The notes under the pieces: generated by a model
Databases searched by the model: none
The model's input: only the letters and a program-made list of their open reading frames with translations
Told to the model about the DNA's origin: nothing
Made by a program: the position numbers and the translations under genes
Shown: positions 49,619 through 61,729 of the stretch, piece after piece
How the letters are laid out: every line of letters begins with the position of its first letter
Numbering within the stretch: position 1 is the first letter of the stretch
Source of the DNA: Helichrysum umbraculigerum
Lineage: Eukaryota; Streptophyta; Magnoliopsida; Asterales; Asteraceae
Direction: 5' to 3'
Assembly: GCA_949592205.1 (NCBI GenBank)
Contig: CATIUR010000006.1
Span: 63,918,001-63,982,000 of the forward strand
DNA length: 64,000 nt

Positions 49619-50797
49619 TTTGGGGATAAAATTAGGGTTTTGAAATTTGATTTTCTTTGAATAACGAGGGTTGGTGGAGAGTGAGGTGTTGAATTTTTTA
49701 TTTTATTTTTAGTGGCTGAAATGGAACAAAAATACCAATACATTAAATAATAAGACAATTATTGTTTATTAAATGTGATTAGCAAATACTATTTAATTAA
49801 ATAAATTACATTACAATGTATATATTATACTAATTAATAAATACTGTAATAAATGTATTATGTAACTGATGATGTTGGTTCAAATAAGAATAAGAATATA
49901 AATTTCGTAGAAACGTGGAAATGACTTTAAAATCCTTTTTAAAAAGTTCAAAATATGTTATCTTACAAAATTTCTTCGTAGCTTTATATTCAAACTAGTG
50001 TTATCTTACAATATATTCAAACGGCTATGTAATTTTGTTGTCTTATGATCTAATTTGAAATAATTAATTAGTGATTCAAGTTGTAGTAATGTTTCAATTT
50101 AGATTATATTTTGGTTATTGAAATTGTAAAAAAAAATTTCTAAATGATTTGTTATAGATGTTACATATCTTGTTTATGAAACTTCAAATTTTTATTTCAT
50201 TACTCCTTAAAAAAATAACTACAACAGTCAAAAGCCCTATAAGTCTTACTTCTATACCCATTCGTGTCACCTCCGTGCCATAGACTGAATCCTTAGCGTA
50301 TATGTTGCAACAATTAATTTGATTATTATGAGTTGGTTTCTTTATTTTAAGGTTTCATTATACTTTATTTTCAGTTTAACCTTGTTTCATTCACCTCCCC
50401 TATCACAGAGTTGTACGTGGACGTTATCGTTCATACAACTCTATTTAATCTTCTTAAATCATTGGTCTTCTTTATGAAAAGGTTGTTTGAGCAATTTAAC
50501 ATATTGTATTAAACCTTTTATGGAGCAACAATGAAAGAATTATGAGTTTGCTGAATACGATACGAATCAACTATTTTGTTGATTGTTTTTTCGGAATAGT
50601 TAATTTGTCAAAGAGTAGCTTATAGAATATCTTGAGAGCACTTAAATCTTTTTGTACCAATTTAATAACTTTGTTTGAAGTAATGTGATGCGCTTGCTTA
50701 TGCATTTTATTGGTTGATAATATTATGAGTATATAGTTTTGTTATTTTTAGAGTAGAGAATGTTATAGATATCGGATACTAATATGAAGTGTTGGTT
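49619..50797. other. Upstream region of the J-domain gene, no gene seen
   Basis: Very AT-rich. The first part is the probable promoter of the leftward gene. No mobile element was delimited. Confidence 0.5.
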
Positions 50798-51389
50798 TGT
50801 AACACCCCCAAATTCATTGATTTTGTTTAGCGGAAGCATTTTAGTTAAGTACGGGGGTGCCACAATAACGATGTACATGCATACATATCAGAGCTTATGA
50901 TTACAACAGAACACATATATATAGATGCCAAAAGTAATAATTACATCGTTTTACGATTACTCGAATCGTACAAGTACAAAAGTAGTTGAGTTTTACAAAA
51001 GTAGATTTCGTAAATATGACTAAAAACCGATTAGTTATATAAAAGAAATCCATATGTCAAAAGTTGGCATCCTAAAGCTTCACGGGTCGCCTAAGTTCCA
51101 TATGTGGAGGCGGTTCTTACGTGCGCAGCTAATTCCCTGAAAAACATAGTAAAAGTCAACAACGAGGTTGAGTGAATTCACAGGTTTTATGTTTACAATA
51201 ATAGTTGGTAGTTCGAAATGTTTCACCAAATAGTTATCGTCATCACGATCAAGTAAGGTTTTGTAACGTTTTGCCATAGCAAATAAATAACGTCTCGTGG
51301 AATGTTGTCCAAAAGTTTGTTAAGTTGGGATGTTACCCAAAAGCATGTCTTAATGTGTCGTAGGAAAACAGTATCCTAGTAGTTTACCC

Positions 51390-51835
51390 AAGAAGTAGGG
51401 ATTTAAATCGTTTATCCAAGAAGTAGGATCTAAAATGTTTGCCCAAGACGTAGGGGCTTATCAAGCGTGCCCAAGAAGTAGGGACTAAAACGTTTGTCCA
51501 AGAAGTAGGACCTAAAGCGTTGCCCAAGAAGCAGGGACTTTCTATGTGCCCAAGACGTAGGGACTTGTATAAGTTGTGTCCAAGAAGTAGGACTGGCATC
51601 CAAGACGTAGGACCCATCTGCTCAAGAAGTAGAACCTTCATCCAAGACGTAGGATGGCACCTTGCCCAAGAAGTAGGGACTTTCTGTTTGCCCAAGACGT
51701 AGGGACTTGTATAAATGTGCCCAAGAAGTAGGGACTTGCTGTGCGTGTGCCCAAGACGTAGGGACTTTCTGTGTGGGTGCCCAAGACGTAGGGACTTTCT
51801 GTGTGTGTGTGCCCAAGAAGTAGGGACTTTTCAAA
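51390..51835. repeat. Array of CCCAAGA(A/C)GTAGGGA units
   Basis: About fourteen copies at irregular spacing, two types alternating by one base (AAGAAGTAG and AAGACGTAG). It is related to, but distinct from, the tandem module at 30294-30528 of the sister LTR. Open frames through it on both strands are artefacts of the repeat. Confidence 0.85.
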
Positions 51836-52554
51836 TACGTTTTGAAAATGTTGTTTCATAAAAACCAGTTTGTAAAAGCGTGCTTGGCTGGTCGTTCTCC
51901 AGTGTATTCCCAATTTCAGTTTTCGTTTGAAATGCCATTTCATAATTAACAGTTATAATCGTTTGACCGTAGTCACAAATAGTTAGCACAATGTATATCA
52001 CAACAGTTGTAAAAAAGTTTGCTCACGTAGCAAAAGCGTTGACTATGTTTTCCACCCCTGTTCAAAAGCAGTTAAAACAGTAAAAGTAGGGGCTGTGAAC
52101 TCACCTGTTGAGTTGAGTAAAATGCGAGTGCTAGCAAATCCTAAAACCCAAGTATAGTCCGAAATCTCCTAACGTCCTAAACGCATGAGATTTAATAAGT
52201 ACGTGGATGTCTAAGTCGACCATCCATGTCAGTGTTCGTACAATTAAGTTATGTCCAAAGTGTTGGTTTATACGTTTGTGTTTTGGAAAATATGTACGGC
52301 TCGTTGGTCAGTTTTCGTAATAATAATTCAAAGTATTATTATTATATTTATCGTATTGTATACTACCCAAAGTATATGTGTTTCATGTGCGAGTTATATC
52401 ATAAAGGTTTGGTTCTTGAAGATGTCTAATGATTAGCGTGAAAGTATCCTTAAATTTATAGTTATTTTATCCGAAAGTATACATATATATATGTACATAT
52501 GTCCGAATGTGTCAAAATTCATCATTTAGGATCAAAAATGCACTTTTTCAAAAA

Positions 52555-52760
52555 GTCAACTCGCAGTCAAAAAGTCAACTCGCAAGTGGACTCGCAAGTC
52601 AAGTGGACCCGCAAGTCAAGTGGACCCGCAAGTCAAGTGGACTCGCAAGTCAAGTCGACTCGCAAGTCAAGTCGACTCGCAAGTCAAGTCGACTCGCCAG
52701 TCAAGTCGACTCGCAAGTCAAGTCGACTCGCCAGTCAAGTCGACCCGCAAGTCCAAATCT
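52555..52760. repeat. Tandem CAAGTCAAGTCGACTCG array
   Basis: About ten copies of a 17-base unit with small variants (GTGGACCCG, GTCGACTCG, CTCGCCAG). The core AGTCGACT is itself a palindrome. It lies where the sister LTR at 28450 has its TGCGACGTA hairpin array. Confidence 0.85.
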
Positions 52761-53711
52761 CGACTCGCGAAATTCGTCAGATTTGGATCTCAGCTCGCGA
52801 AACTGGCTGTTCAGCGATTTTTATGCAAATTTAGACTTTTAAAGCGTTTTTAATGATGTTTTTGGACATAATAAGTTAATGTAACACTGATACATGGTAT
52901 ATTAAGTATTTTAAACATGAAATATCAAAGAAAAACCGAAATCTAAGAGTTTCGAGAAGTGTCGGGATCTTACAAAGTTTATGCGAGAGAAATTCGAGAA
53001 GATGGTTGTGTAGCCCTCGTCGTGGTGATCGTTTTTCACTAAAGGAGCTCGGTGATTTATTACGTTTTTGTAGTAGTTTTGGGGGTTTTTGCTCGGTTTT
53101 TAGAGAGAGAAATAGAGATAAAGTATAAATAGAGAGAGAGAGTGAAAGAGATGAATGAGGTGGGAAAGGTGGTGGTGGAGCCGGTTTTGTAGTCCAAAAA
53201 GGAGGAGGGGACTTTGTCCCACTTTGTGGTATTTTACCCGTGTTTGTTTACTCGATCGTTAATTACTAAATTATTTTTAGTTGCTAAATTTTGTTAAATA
53301 CCTTTTTAGAATATATTTTAGTTGAGATATTTTATTAAATAATTTAGTTAAGTTTATAAAATTATAACTTGTTTCATTTCAGTTTGCGCAATAAACGTTT
53401 TGCGTTATAAAATACTTTGTAAATATTATCGACATAATATTTAATATACGTTAACGTTATTTAATAATTTCGTTTTATTAAATAATTTTTGTTCACCAAC
53501 AGTCGTATATCTTTGTCGCGTTTGTTCCAATTGTCTCGTACGTAATTACAACTAATTACGAATACGTAATACTACGCATATTTAACTAGTTGGGCTTTGC
53601 TAGGCTTACCTCTAAAAGTAGTTGTGAATTCACTCAAAGTAGGGAATTAGCCTAATAATGCATGAAATTTCGTTTATAATCGCGTTTAAATTTGCGGGGT
53701 ATCACATGGTT

Positions 53712-55005
53712 GTTATTGATATTTCAATAAGTTATATAATTTAGTTCTTGAGTTTTTATTATATTTAAGTTGTTTTTTCTGCTTATGGTTACTAATTTAC
53801 GCACGTTTTTTGTGCATAGTGTGAGTATTGTTAAAGAAATCTTGATTAATATAAATAATTAATGATATGGTTAAAATTTAAAAGCATAGATATAACAATT
53901 AAAAATAAAAATGATGAAAAGAATACTTTATTTTATTATCTATGGATATATTTAGAGGGATCTAATGTTTTGGTAAATAAGTTTGATAGAAATAATGGTT
54001 TAGTTATAAACTTCAATTTTATAAGGGATGATGATGTGGCGTATGAGCTAACCATTTATTGACATGGAGGATAAATCTTATGTGGCATGTATATTGGAGT
54101 CTCCTCCTTTAGTTATATAGATAGATAGATAATTTTTATATGCTATTTTTTAAATTTAAAGGTTTCAAATTTTTATTTTTTTATTTTTTTATTAAATTTT
54201 TGTAGTCATAATAATTACATATTATAACTTGATAATCACATGAAAAATATGTGATTATCACGTCGTATTGTCTCATTATCTTGAACATCTGATAATCACA
54301 TTATATTGAACAATAATCAAGTGTGATTATTATGTTATATTTTGTAATTATATTGTATAATCACAACACTGACGACTTGTAAAAAATGTTCAAATAAAGT
54401 TAATATTTTTTTATTTATATTCTTTGTCATAGCTTACAAAAGCTATTTTTATAATAATCATTGAAAAGGTTTTGAAAAAAAAAAAAAAAAACGTGTTTCG
54501 GATAGTTAAAAAGTGTGTTTAAAGTCATTTCTACGTCCCTACGATATTTACCATTAATATTTGAAACCTCCTCGTAACTTACTACTTTATTAGCAATATA
54601 CTATATATTATATAAGTAAAATTATTGTAATCACATATTATTTAAAATCTGGGTAATTAATTATCAAATTTATATATAAATTGAATACAGCATAAATTAT
54701 ATTTTGTTCAAAATTAACTTAAAATATGTTATTAATATCTCAATATGATGTTAACATATTATAAGTATATTACTATATATTTTGAAAGACAAGTTTATGC
54801 TATATATTATACAAAAGAAATTTTACTTTTTTGACGATAAACCAATATTTCAATGGTGAAAATTGAGTTGATAATTTGAAGATATTAATAATATTCTAAC
54901 TTTAATGAACTTCAACCAATTTCGTTCCTTGATTAATTTTACGGGTCAAACAACCTAATCATTGTGTTTTTTCCCTCTTACATGTTTACGATTATGTGAT
55001 CTTTC
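53712..55005. other. Intergenic, no gene seen
   Basis: AT-rich. A segment near 54090-54130 (GGAGTCTCCTCCTTTAGTT then ATAGATAGAT) resembles a Helitron 5' end on the minus strand, but no partner end was found. Confidence 0.4.
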
Positions 55006-55008
55006 TTA

Positions 55009-55614
55009 GAGCACTCGGTGTGGGGAGGTTTTCGTCACCGTTTTCCGACGAGAACGCCGTCGGACGGCGTTTAGCCGCACCGGAACGGCGTCCTGGTCGG
55101 CGTTCTCATCGGCGTTCAGGTGTCGCCGTCCACTTCCAAACGCTGCTTCGTTCACCGTTTTCTTTCTTTTCTTTGTTTTTTTCGTTTTCTTTTTGAAGCT
55201 ATGGAGAAAAAAAATACAGAAGCTACGGAGAAGAAGAAACCAAAGGAGGAGATAAATGAGTGGTTCATGGCTCTTATTATTTGTATATCATTATTATTAT
55301 TATATTATTTTTATTATTAAAATGAAAAATGAAAGGATGGAAAAAAAGTTGATAGGGACATTGAATTTGTTTTGTGTTAGGTTAGAAAAAATTAAAATGG
55401 GTCCAGAATACTATAACATTAAAATGTTGTTTTATTTCATTTATTTGTTCTTAAATATATCAATATATACAATTATCATTATTAAAAAAACAAATAAAAC
55501 AAATAATAAAAAACTCCAGAACACTGTGAATTTAGTTTCACCACACCACAGAATCCTCACTTTCAACATTCTCCAGAACACTGTCCAGAACACCGTGTAC
55601 CACACCCTGTGCTC
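55009..55614. mobile_element. Tourist/PIF-type MITE A
   Basis: The left end GAGCACTCGGTGTGG and the reverse complement of the right end, GAGCACAGGGTGTGG, match at 13 of 15. TTA lies at 55006-55008 and 55615-55617. The ends match the PIF/Harbinger element at 5366-7300. Only short unassigned frames are inside. Confidence 0.82.
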
Positions 55615-55617
55615 TTA

Positions 55618-55929
55618 GAGCACTCGGAGTGGTGACGGCCTAAACACAGTGTTCTGAGTGAGAATTTTGTGGTGAGGATTTTTGTGGAGTGGTAAACAGT
55701 ATTCTGGACAGTGTTCTCAAAGCTTATTTTTGTTTTTATATTAATTCTTTGTGTGGGGCAGTGGCAAAAAAAGATGAGAACATTGATCAAAACAACTTCT
55801 CATTTGGGATGCTGAACGAAAAACACTGATGAGAACACCGTGGAGAACACTGATGCGGAATGGCAGAACACTGTATTACAGTGTTCTGGATGGAGGATTT
55901 TGTTAGAACACTGTCCACTCCGAGTGCTC
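55618..55929. mobile_element. Tourist/PIF-type MITE B, abutting A
   Basis: The left end GAGCACTCGGAGTGG and the right end CCACTCCGAGTGCTC are perfect 15-bp inverted repeats. TTA lies at 55615-55617 (shared with element A) and 55930-55932. Confidence 0.88.
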
Positions 55930-55932
55930 TTA

Positions 55933-56492
55933 TGATCTAAACAACTGAAATGATTTTTTTAAAAGATTATAGTTGTACAAATGTCTACATTTATGTATGT
56001 AAATTTAGGCTTTGAGTAAAATTTCTTTTTTTCTACTTCTCCAATGCTAGGGTGTACAACTTTTTCATGTACAACGCAATTTTGATATGTTGTTATTGTG
56101 ACATACATCATATATTTATACCAATATAGTATGTATTTTATTATATGTATGAATTTCAAAATGAGTATCATATTATCAAATTATGATATTTTTTTAGCAA
56201 AGCCATCACAAAAAACGACTTGAAATTCATTCTAATTTTCATTATTGTTTTCAATAAACCTGTCGATCAAACGTGAAACGTCTTGTATATACATCTATTA
56301 TCTATACTATCTATAAAACACCTCTTCATAAATTTTATAAATAAAACTAAACAACTAAATATGTATAAATTACTCTTGACTCAATTAAAACATCAATAAA
56401 ATTATATTTCATATTAATAATCTATATCTATTACTAAATGCTAAATGGGGCTATTAATAAATCCAACATCACTTTACTATATTAATAACATT
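55933..56492. other. Intergenic, no gene seen
   Basis: AT-rich. A TATCTATACTATCTATAAAA string near 56299-56318 resembles a Helitron start but is unsupported. The right edge is the breakpoint where the truncated LTR begins. Confidence 0.45.
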
Positions 56493-57004
56493 ATGAGAAT
56501 GTGTTTTGGTTGCTTAAGTCAAGTGAATGGGGGACAAGATCCACAAACAAGGGGAGGGAATTAGGGAGCTGAATTTCAGTTGGAGTGGGGCCCAAGGGGT
56601 GTGGGTTTTGTCAATTTTTGTTCCCCTAATTTTACGCTCCGTGCGGTGCTCGTTTCCCCGGTCGTTTCATCGCCCGTTTAAACGTTAAACGTTTTATATT
56701 ATACGTTTAGTTACCGATTTAAAACTCGATATTTTTGGTAAAAGTTTTACTCCAAAATAATATGTTTCATGATACAAAATATTGGTTGGTTCCATTTGAT
56801 TGTCGGTTGAAGTTTTTGCATTTGTTTGATTCGGTTAACGTTTCAAATAAACGTATATTTTTGTTTTATATTATCAACATAATATAAATAACGTTATTAA
56901 ATAATTTCGTATTATTTAATAATTGTTTCACCAACGTCCGTATTTTGATTTGTGTGTTCTTTCAGATTGATTTATCATGTGATTATTAAATAATCATTTA
57001 ATGT

Positions 57005-57089
<85 letters not shown>

Positions 57090-57183
57090 ATATCCGAATA
57101 CTTTCGTTTTAACACGTACCGAGTACGAATAATTAAATTTTAAATTGGGACCCAATTTTGGGTTATTTTGACCAGGTGTCACA
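56493..57183 (-). repeat. Truncated 3' LTR
   Basis: On the minus strand it begins TGTGACACC at 57183 and stops at 56493, where sequence identity with the other LTR ends abruptly. About 2.1 kb of LTR, corresponding to 61730-63886, is missing. A (TA)n run occupies about 57005-57080. Confidence 0.82.
57005..57080. repeat. (TA)n microsatellite in the truncated LTR
   Basis: About 75 bases of TA repeats with a single slip at 57030. Confidence 0.95.
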
Positions 57184-57196
57184 TTCTCCCCTTGTT
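57184..57196 (-). promoter_or_regulatory. Polypurine tract of the LARD-like element
   Basis: On the minus strand AACAAGGGGAGAA lies directly before the LTR start TGTGACACC, as expected for a plus-strand primer site. Confidence 0.8.
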
Positions 57197-58023
57197 AGGA
57201 GAATTTCGTCCCGAAATTCATTTGTAACTTATGCTCGCGTGTTACTAAGGCCGACTATGTGTTATGTCTAATACTAAGACATCCAATTTATCCATGTCCC
57301 CTCCCCTTGTTAGGCTTTGACCTACCGATTACTTAAGAAACAGAGAGGTCCGAATTCTACCCGACCGTTATGTCAACATGACCAGGTCGTCCCGTATTAG
57401 CGAGTATTACTTTGTTTTGGATGACTAATCCATCGAATTCAGTGAGTCCTTACGTGTTCTTAGAGTTTAGAGTAACTACCGATCTATTATTCCGAACTAA
57501 ACTCTACTGATCATTTAGGAGAATTGATAGTAAGATTTCCGATATTCACACGACCATTGTCTTCACGACAGGGTTGGTCTGTGTTGCTGAGGTTAACAAT
57601 GAATTGAACTTATAGTTCACCGAACTTTGTAAATCTTACTGTCTCCTACCATACAACATGCATAACCTAGACCCTATCAGTCTCATATGGAAACGAGATA
57701 GTTTAGCACGAATTTGTTTTATATGAGATGTTACCCAAAGCTTAGTTTAACGTGGAAGGTTATCCAAAATTTAGTTTAACGTGGGATGTTACCCACGATA
57801 TAAAGATTTAACTGGAACGTCTTCCGGTACAAAACAGCGTAGGATGTGTTATTCCTATACATATGTGCTAAACCTCGTCTCGCATAGAAACTTTTAGAAA
57901 CTAAGCTATTGCTTTTCCCTAATTCTATCGAGCACTCAGAATCTAGGGAAATCATAAAGTACACCAAACAAGTATTATTTATCCGATCATGTGTGTATCT
58001 CGATGTCTATTAGTGATGATACC

Positions 58024-60107
58024 TGTAACATCCTCAAATTGGGCCTAGGAGTAATAGGTATTTCCTGTAAATTTAAATGCTATTTAAATTTGTTATATGT
58101 ATTGTGATAATTGAAAATAATAGGTCAAACAGTTATATGACTTTTTGTGAATAATAAAATATTACTCGTTTTAAACTTATTTAGTTGACGGTAAAATAAA
58201 ATTGTATTTCCCCGCAAATGGTTTTTAAGTTCCAGACAATAATAAATACGGGGAATGAAAATTAGCATTTATATGGTATATTATTTGTTTGGGTCGGTTT
58301 TATCTCCCACAAATACATACATATGTACGTATGAACAAATGCACACACACATATGATCCAATCCACAAAATTATGAAGAAATCATCAAATTGAAGGTCAC
58401 AAATTCGGATTCAAGCTTCTAGCATGAAGATTATCATCTTCTAATCCTTCTTTTCAACTTGTAAGTTCTTAATCTTTGAGTTATAAACCCTAGAAATTGG
58501 GGGTTTGATGTTCTTGAGTAAAAATCCGAATTTAGGGTTTGATTATGTGATATTTATGTTAGTTAAGCTTCAATAACAAGTATTAATCATTCTATTATCA
58601 TTATAAACATGTTATAATTGTTAATTCATGATTTTCATGTTAACCTAGAAATGGGGTTTTGGATAATTGATTTTATTGGCATGATTAATCTTGTATCTAG
58701 GCTTGTAATGATCATATTATTGTTAATTGATAAGTAATTCTTGATTGTAAGTGAAACACTAACTTAGAAATGATGGACATTATATATGATCATTAATGGA
58801 GTTCATGTGTTTAGTTGATAATTCAAGAATTTGAGATTCTATGCTTAGAATAATGATGTATGATTTATAAGTATTGATTAAAGATGATGATTTACATTGG
58901 TTATGTTAAGAGTTGTGAAATTGATTAAGTGTTCGTGAGAATTTTGATAATCATGATGAGTTTGATGGTTTATATGAAGAAAGTAGTATGATTTGCTAAT
59001 AAGAACCTTTAATTGATAATTAAAGAGGACGGTGTGAAATTAGTTGGTTAAGTATTCATTAGATCAAATATTGACGTTTTGATGAATAATTGATGTGGAA
59101 AGTTAGTAATCTTGTTAATGGTTTCATTATATTAGTTAACAATGATGGAGATGAATGTTGGATTAATACAAGATTAATGATAAATGGTTTGATGTAATTA
59201 CAATTGTATGATGTTATATCAATATTGAGGCAAGTGCCAAATGACTAACTTGTGTTGTGTTATTGTATTCTCAGATGTGGAGAAGACTCAGTGACATTAG
59301 ACTACTGAGTGGACGACTATGATTGTCGGTGAGTGGATCTTGGACTTTCTGTCTAAGTTAGTTGTAACAACATGGTTACAACGGGTAAATTTGGTTTATT
59401 GCAATGATTGCATTAATATTAGATTGGCATGTTGGCTAAACCTTTGATTGATTATTGGCGTCCATTGTGCTATGATAGTTGTGGACTATTTGATTTGGTG
59501 GGGGTCAACTAATGTGTTGGGTTTGGATACTATTACTAGGACTTCGCAAGTGCCTTGTACATGTGTTGGACACTGAAATTGCGTCGTGTGTAGTAATAGT
59601 ACCAAACTATCGGTTTAACCTCTGATTTGGCCGTCAGTTGGTTTTAAGTGTTACTTGGGGAACCATCCGCGGCATGAGGGTACCTCAAGGACCACCGATC
59701 CTTCTATGTTGCTTGTGCATTGCTTGGTTATAGGCATGTGTTAAGCTGAGTTAGATTGATAGCTTGGGATCTATTCACTTAGCTTCGTGCTAACCCCTCA
59801 TTACTTCTTGCAGGTTTACTTCTGTATGTGGGTGGGCAAGAAGTACATATGGAATGGAATGTTTGACAGGCTCACTCTGAAATGGATAATACGTTAATGA
59901 TTTAACAACACATTGGGATTTCTATAACACCTAAACTTAATGTGTGTAATGATTAGAATAATCTAGTTTTAAAGGTTTGTATATAAGTGGATTGCTATTT
60001 GAAATGTATGTATGCAATCCACTGGTTTCTATTAATCATGCGCTTCCGATATGTTTAAAAAAAAAAAAAAAAAAAAAAAAATGTCCTTGTATTTAGCGGG
60101 TGTTATA
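58024..60107 (+). mobile_element. Solo LTR nested in the LARD-like element
   Basis: It starts TGTAACATCCTC and ends GGTGTTATA, the same ends as the gypsy LTRs at 24071 and 33506. A perfect 5-bp duplication ATACC lies at 58019-58023 and 60108-60112. It is 2084 bp. Shared landmarks (the GGTGAGTGGAT block, the GTGGGTGGG..AATGTTTGA block, GCGCTTCCG near the end) show it is an older relative of the intact gypsy element. A poly-A run lies at about 60058-60081. Confidence 0.9.
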
Positions 60108-60112
60108 ATACC

Positions 60113-61729
60113 CAAGTTCACAATCTCAATGATGGATGTAATTATGTATTACAGTGCTTAATCCGAATAACCACCATTTGCAAAACCGACTGTACCCCTA
60201 CTGTATATGGCAAGTAACAATTTAGATTCAATAAAGTAAGAAATCACAAGGATAGTTAGGCCGTCTAAGAATGAGAACACCCGCGTCCTCACTCAAGTTT
60301 TGGTAAATTGTCTTACAGGAGCAAAGATGTCATTGTATACTGAGAAATTTTGTTGACCATTTGGAGTTTGAGATTTTTATAAAGTTGGGTGCTATAAACA
60401 AGTTTACACGGTTTTGAAACTTTGAGATTCTCGAATTTTTTTTTTTTTTTTTATATACATTCGTTAGAAAAACTATGATGGCGAAAATCTGTTGAAAATT
60501 CGAAGTCCATTGAAAACTTGAATCGATAAAAGCTCGGTTGAAACTCTTGTTGGCAAAAAGGCCTTAAAAATTTTGTTTGCAAAATTTCTTAAGAAGAAGT
60601 CTAGTTTGAATTTCTTCCATTTGTTAACAGTTTGGGATTACTCAAAATATGTTGGAATTTGTATCATTCGCAAAACGTTGAAAATTACCCATTTACTGAA
60701 AATTTGCTGAAAACCTGATCTTTGAAACGTGTTAGAGTTTTGCTTCGTCAAAATGTATGAAAGTATCCTTTAACGAGTAGGTTCAGAAGATTACAGGAGT
60801 TAAAGTTTGATAAGAAAATATTTTAATCTGTTTGGGGAATACTAATCCCAAATGAGCAATAAGACAAGTGAACTATGATTTTTCAAAAATTGATGTGCCG
60901 ACTATGATGTCGAAACTTTTCTAACTCTACCGGGGTAAGTCTACATTGAAAAGATGACCCTCTAAAACTAGGGTGCATACCGGTACTATTTTCCTGATTC
61001 AATCCACTTACAACCGGTAAGTCCTATAGTGTATTTGGTTACCTTAAACGATTTAGTCTCTAATAGTGGTTTAAACTGGGTAAACACGAAACCTAAATCA
61101 ACATCCGAACGGTGACTGTTTCCGAGTATCCGAGGCCTACAATTATACATACAATAACCTATAGTATATCCTGTGTCCGAGGCCTATTAACATGTATACC
61201 AGGTATATTTCCAATTACCCGAGTTTTATATATTATATATATATACCGATCATATTACTGAATTATATCTCCAAAGTGTTAACCGAATTAGATCACCTAA
61301 GTGTTAACCAAACAAGATCATTTACGTGATAACCGAACCAAAATTATCTAAGTGATAACAGATCAATATGTATATCAAGTATTTTATCCAACAGTGATGG
61401 CCTACTCATATATATATAGCCAATTTGTATATGTATATACCATATATACGTACATATATCCACCTAGTTGTGTCTAGCACAAAACAATTATGAGTCCCGG
61501 TTCTCTCGTAATCAGAGTCTACTAATGCATTCCTTTTCAATATAATCCCTTTCAGATCTTACATCATCTTTGTTTAATTGTACATAGTTAGCTACGCTAT
61601 GTTAAATTAAACTCGTATGATGTAATCTCTGAACCAGTTATACCTAATGAGGAATACTGCCTAACGGTCATAGTCTAGGCCCACTACATGCAACCTAGTT
61701 CACTATAACCTTAGGCTCTGATACCAATC
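60113..61729 (-). other. Interior of the LARD-like element
   Basis: The 5' leader side of the element, read on the minus strand. Only short unrelated open frames occur. Repeats of AAGTGATAACCGAA type lie around 61270-61370. No gag sequence is recognisable. Confidence 0.6.
61715..61726 (-). promoter_or_regulatory. Primer binding site (tRNA-iMet type)
   Basis: The minus strand reads TGGTATCAGAGC three bases after the LTR end TGTCACA. It is the same primer site as in the gypsy element at 25911. Confidence 0.9.

Larger units (their letters stand above)
50798..53706 (-). mobile_element. Solo LTR, inverted relative to the others
   Basis: Read on the minus strand it starts TGTGATACCCCG and ends GGGGGTGTTACA. 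A perfect 5-bp duplication TGGTT lies at 50793-50797 and 53707-53711. It is 2909 bp with no coding region. It contains two arrays, at 51390-51835 and 52555-52760. Minus-strand similarity to 28450-31278 is clear at both ends and in the tandem module, so they are relatives. Confidence 0.88.

Noticed and set aside
51384..51943. Repetitive open reading frames with SYFLG-like or PTSWA-like repeats
   Set aside because: They are by-products of the tandem array in a solo LTR, open on both strands and without a gene context.
52499..52853. Overlapping open frames coding SQVDSQVKSTRK-like repeats
   Set aside because: All three frames of the 17-base tandem stay open; this reflects the repeat and not coding selection.
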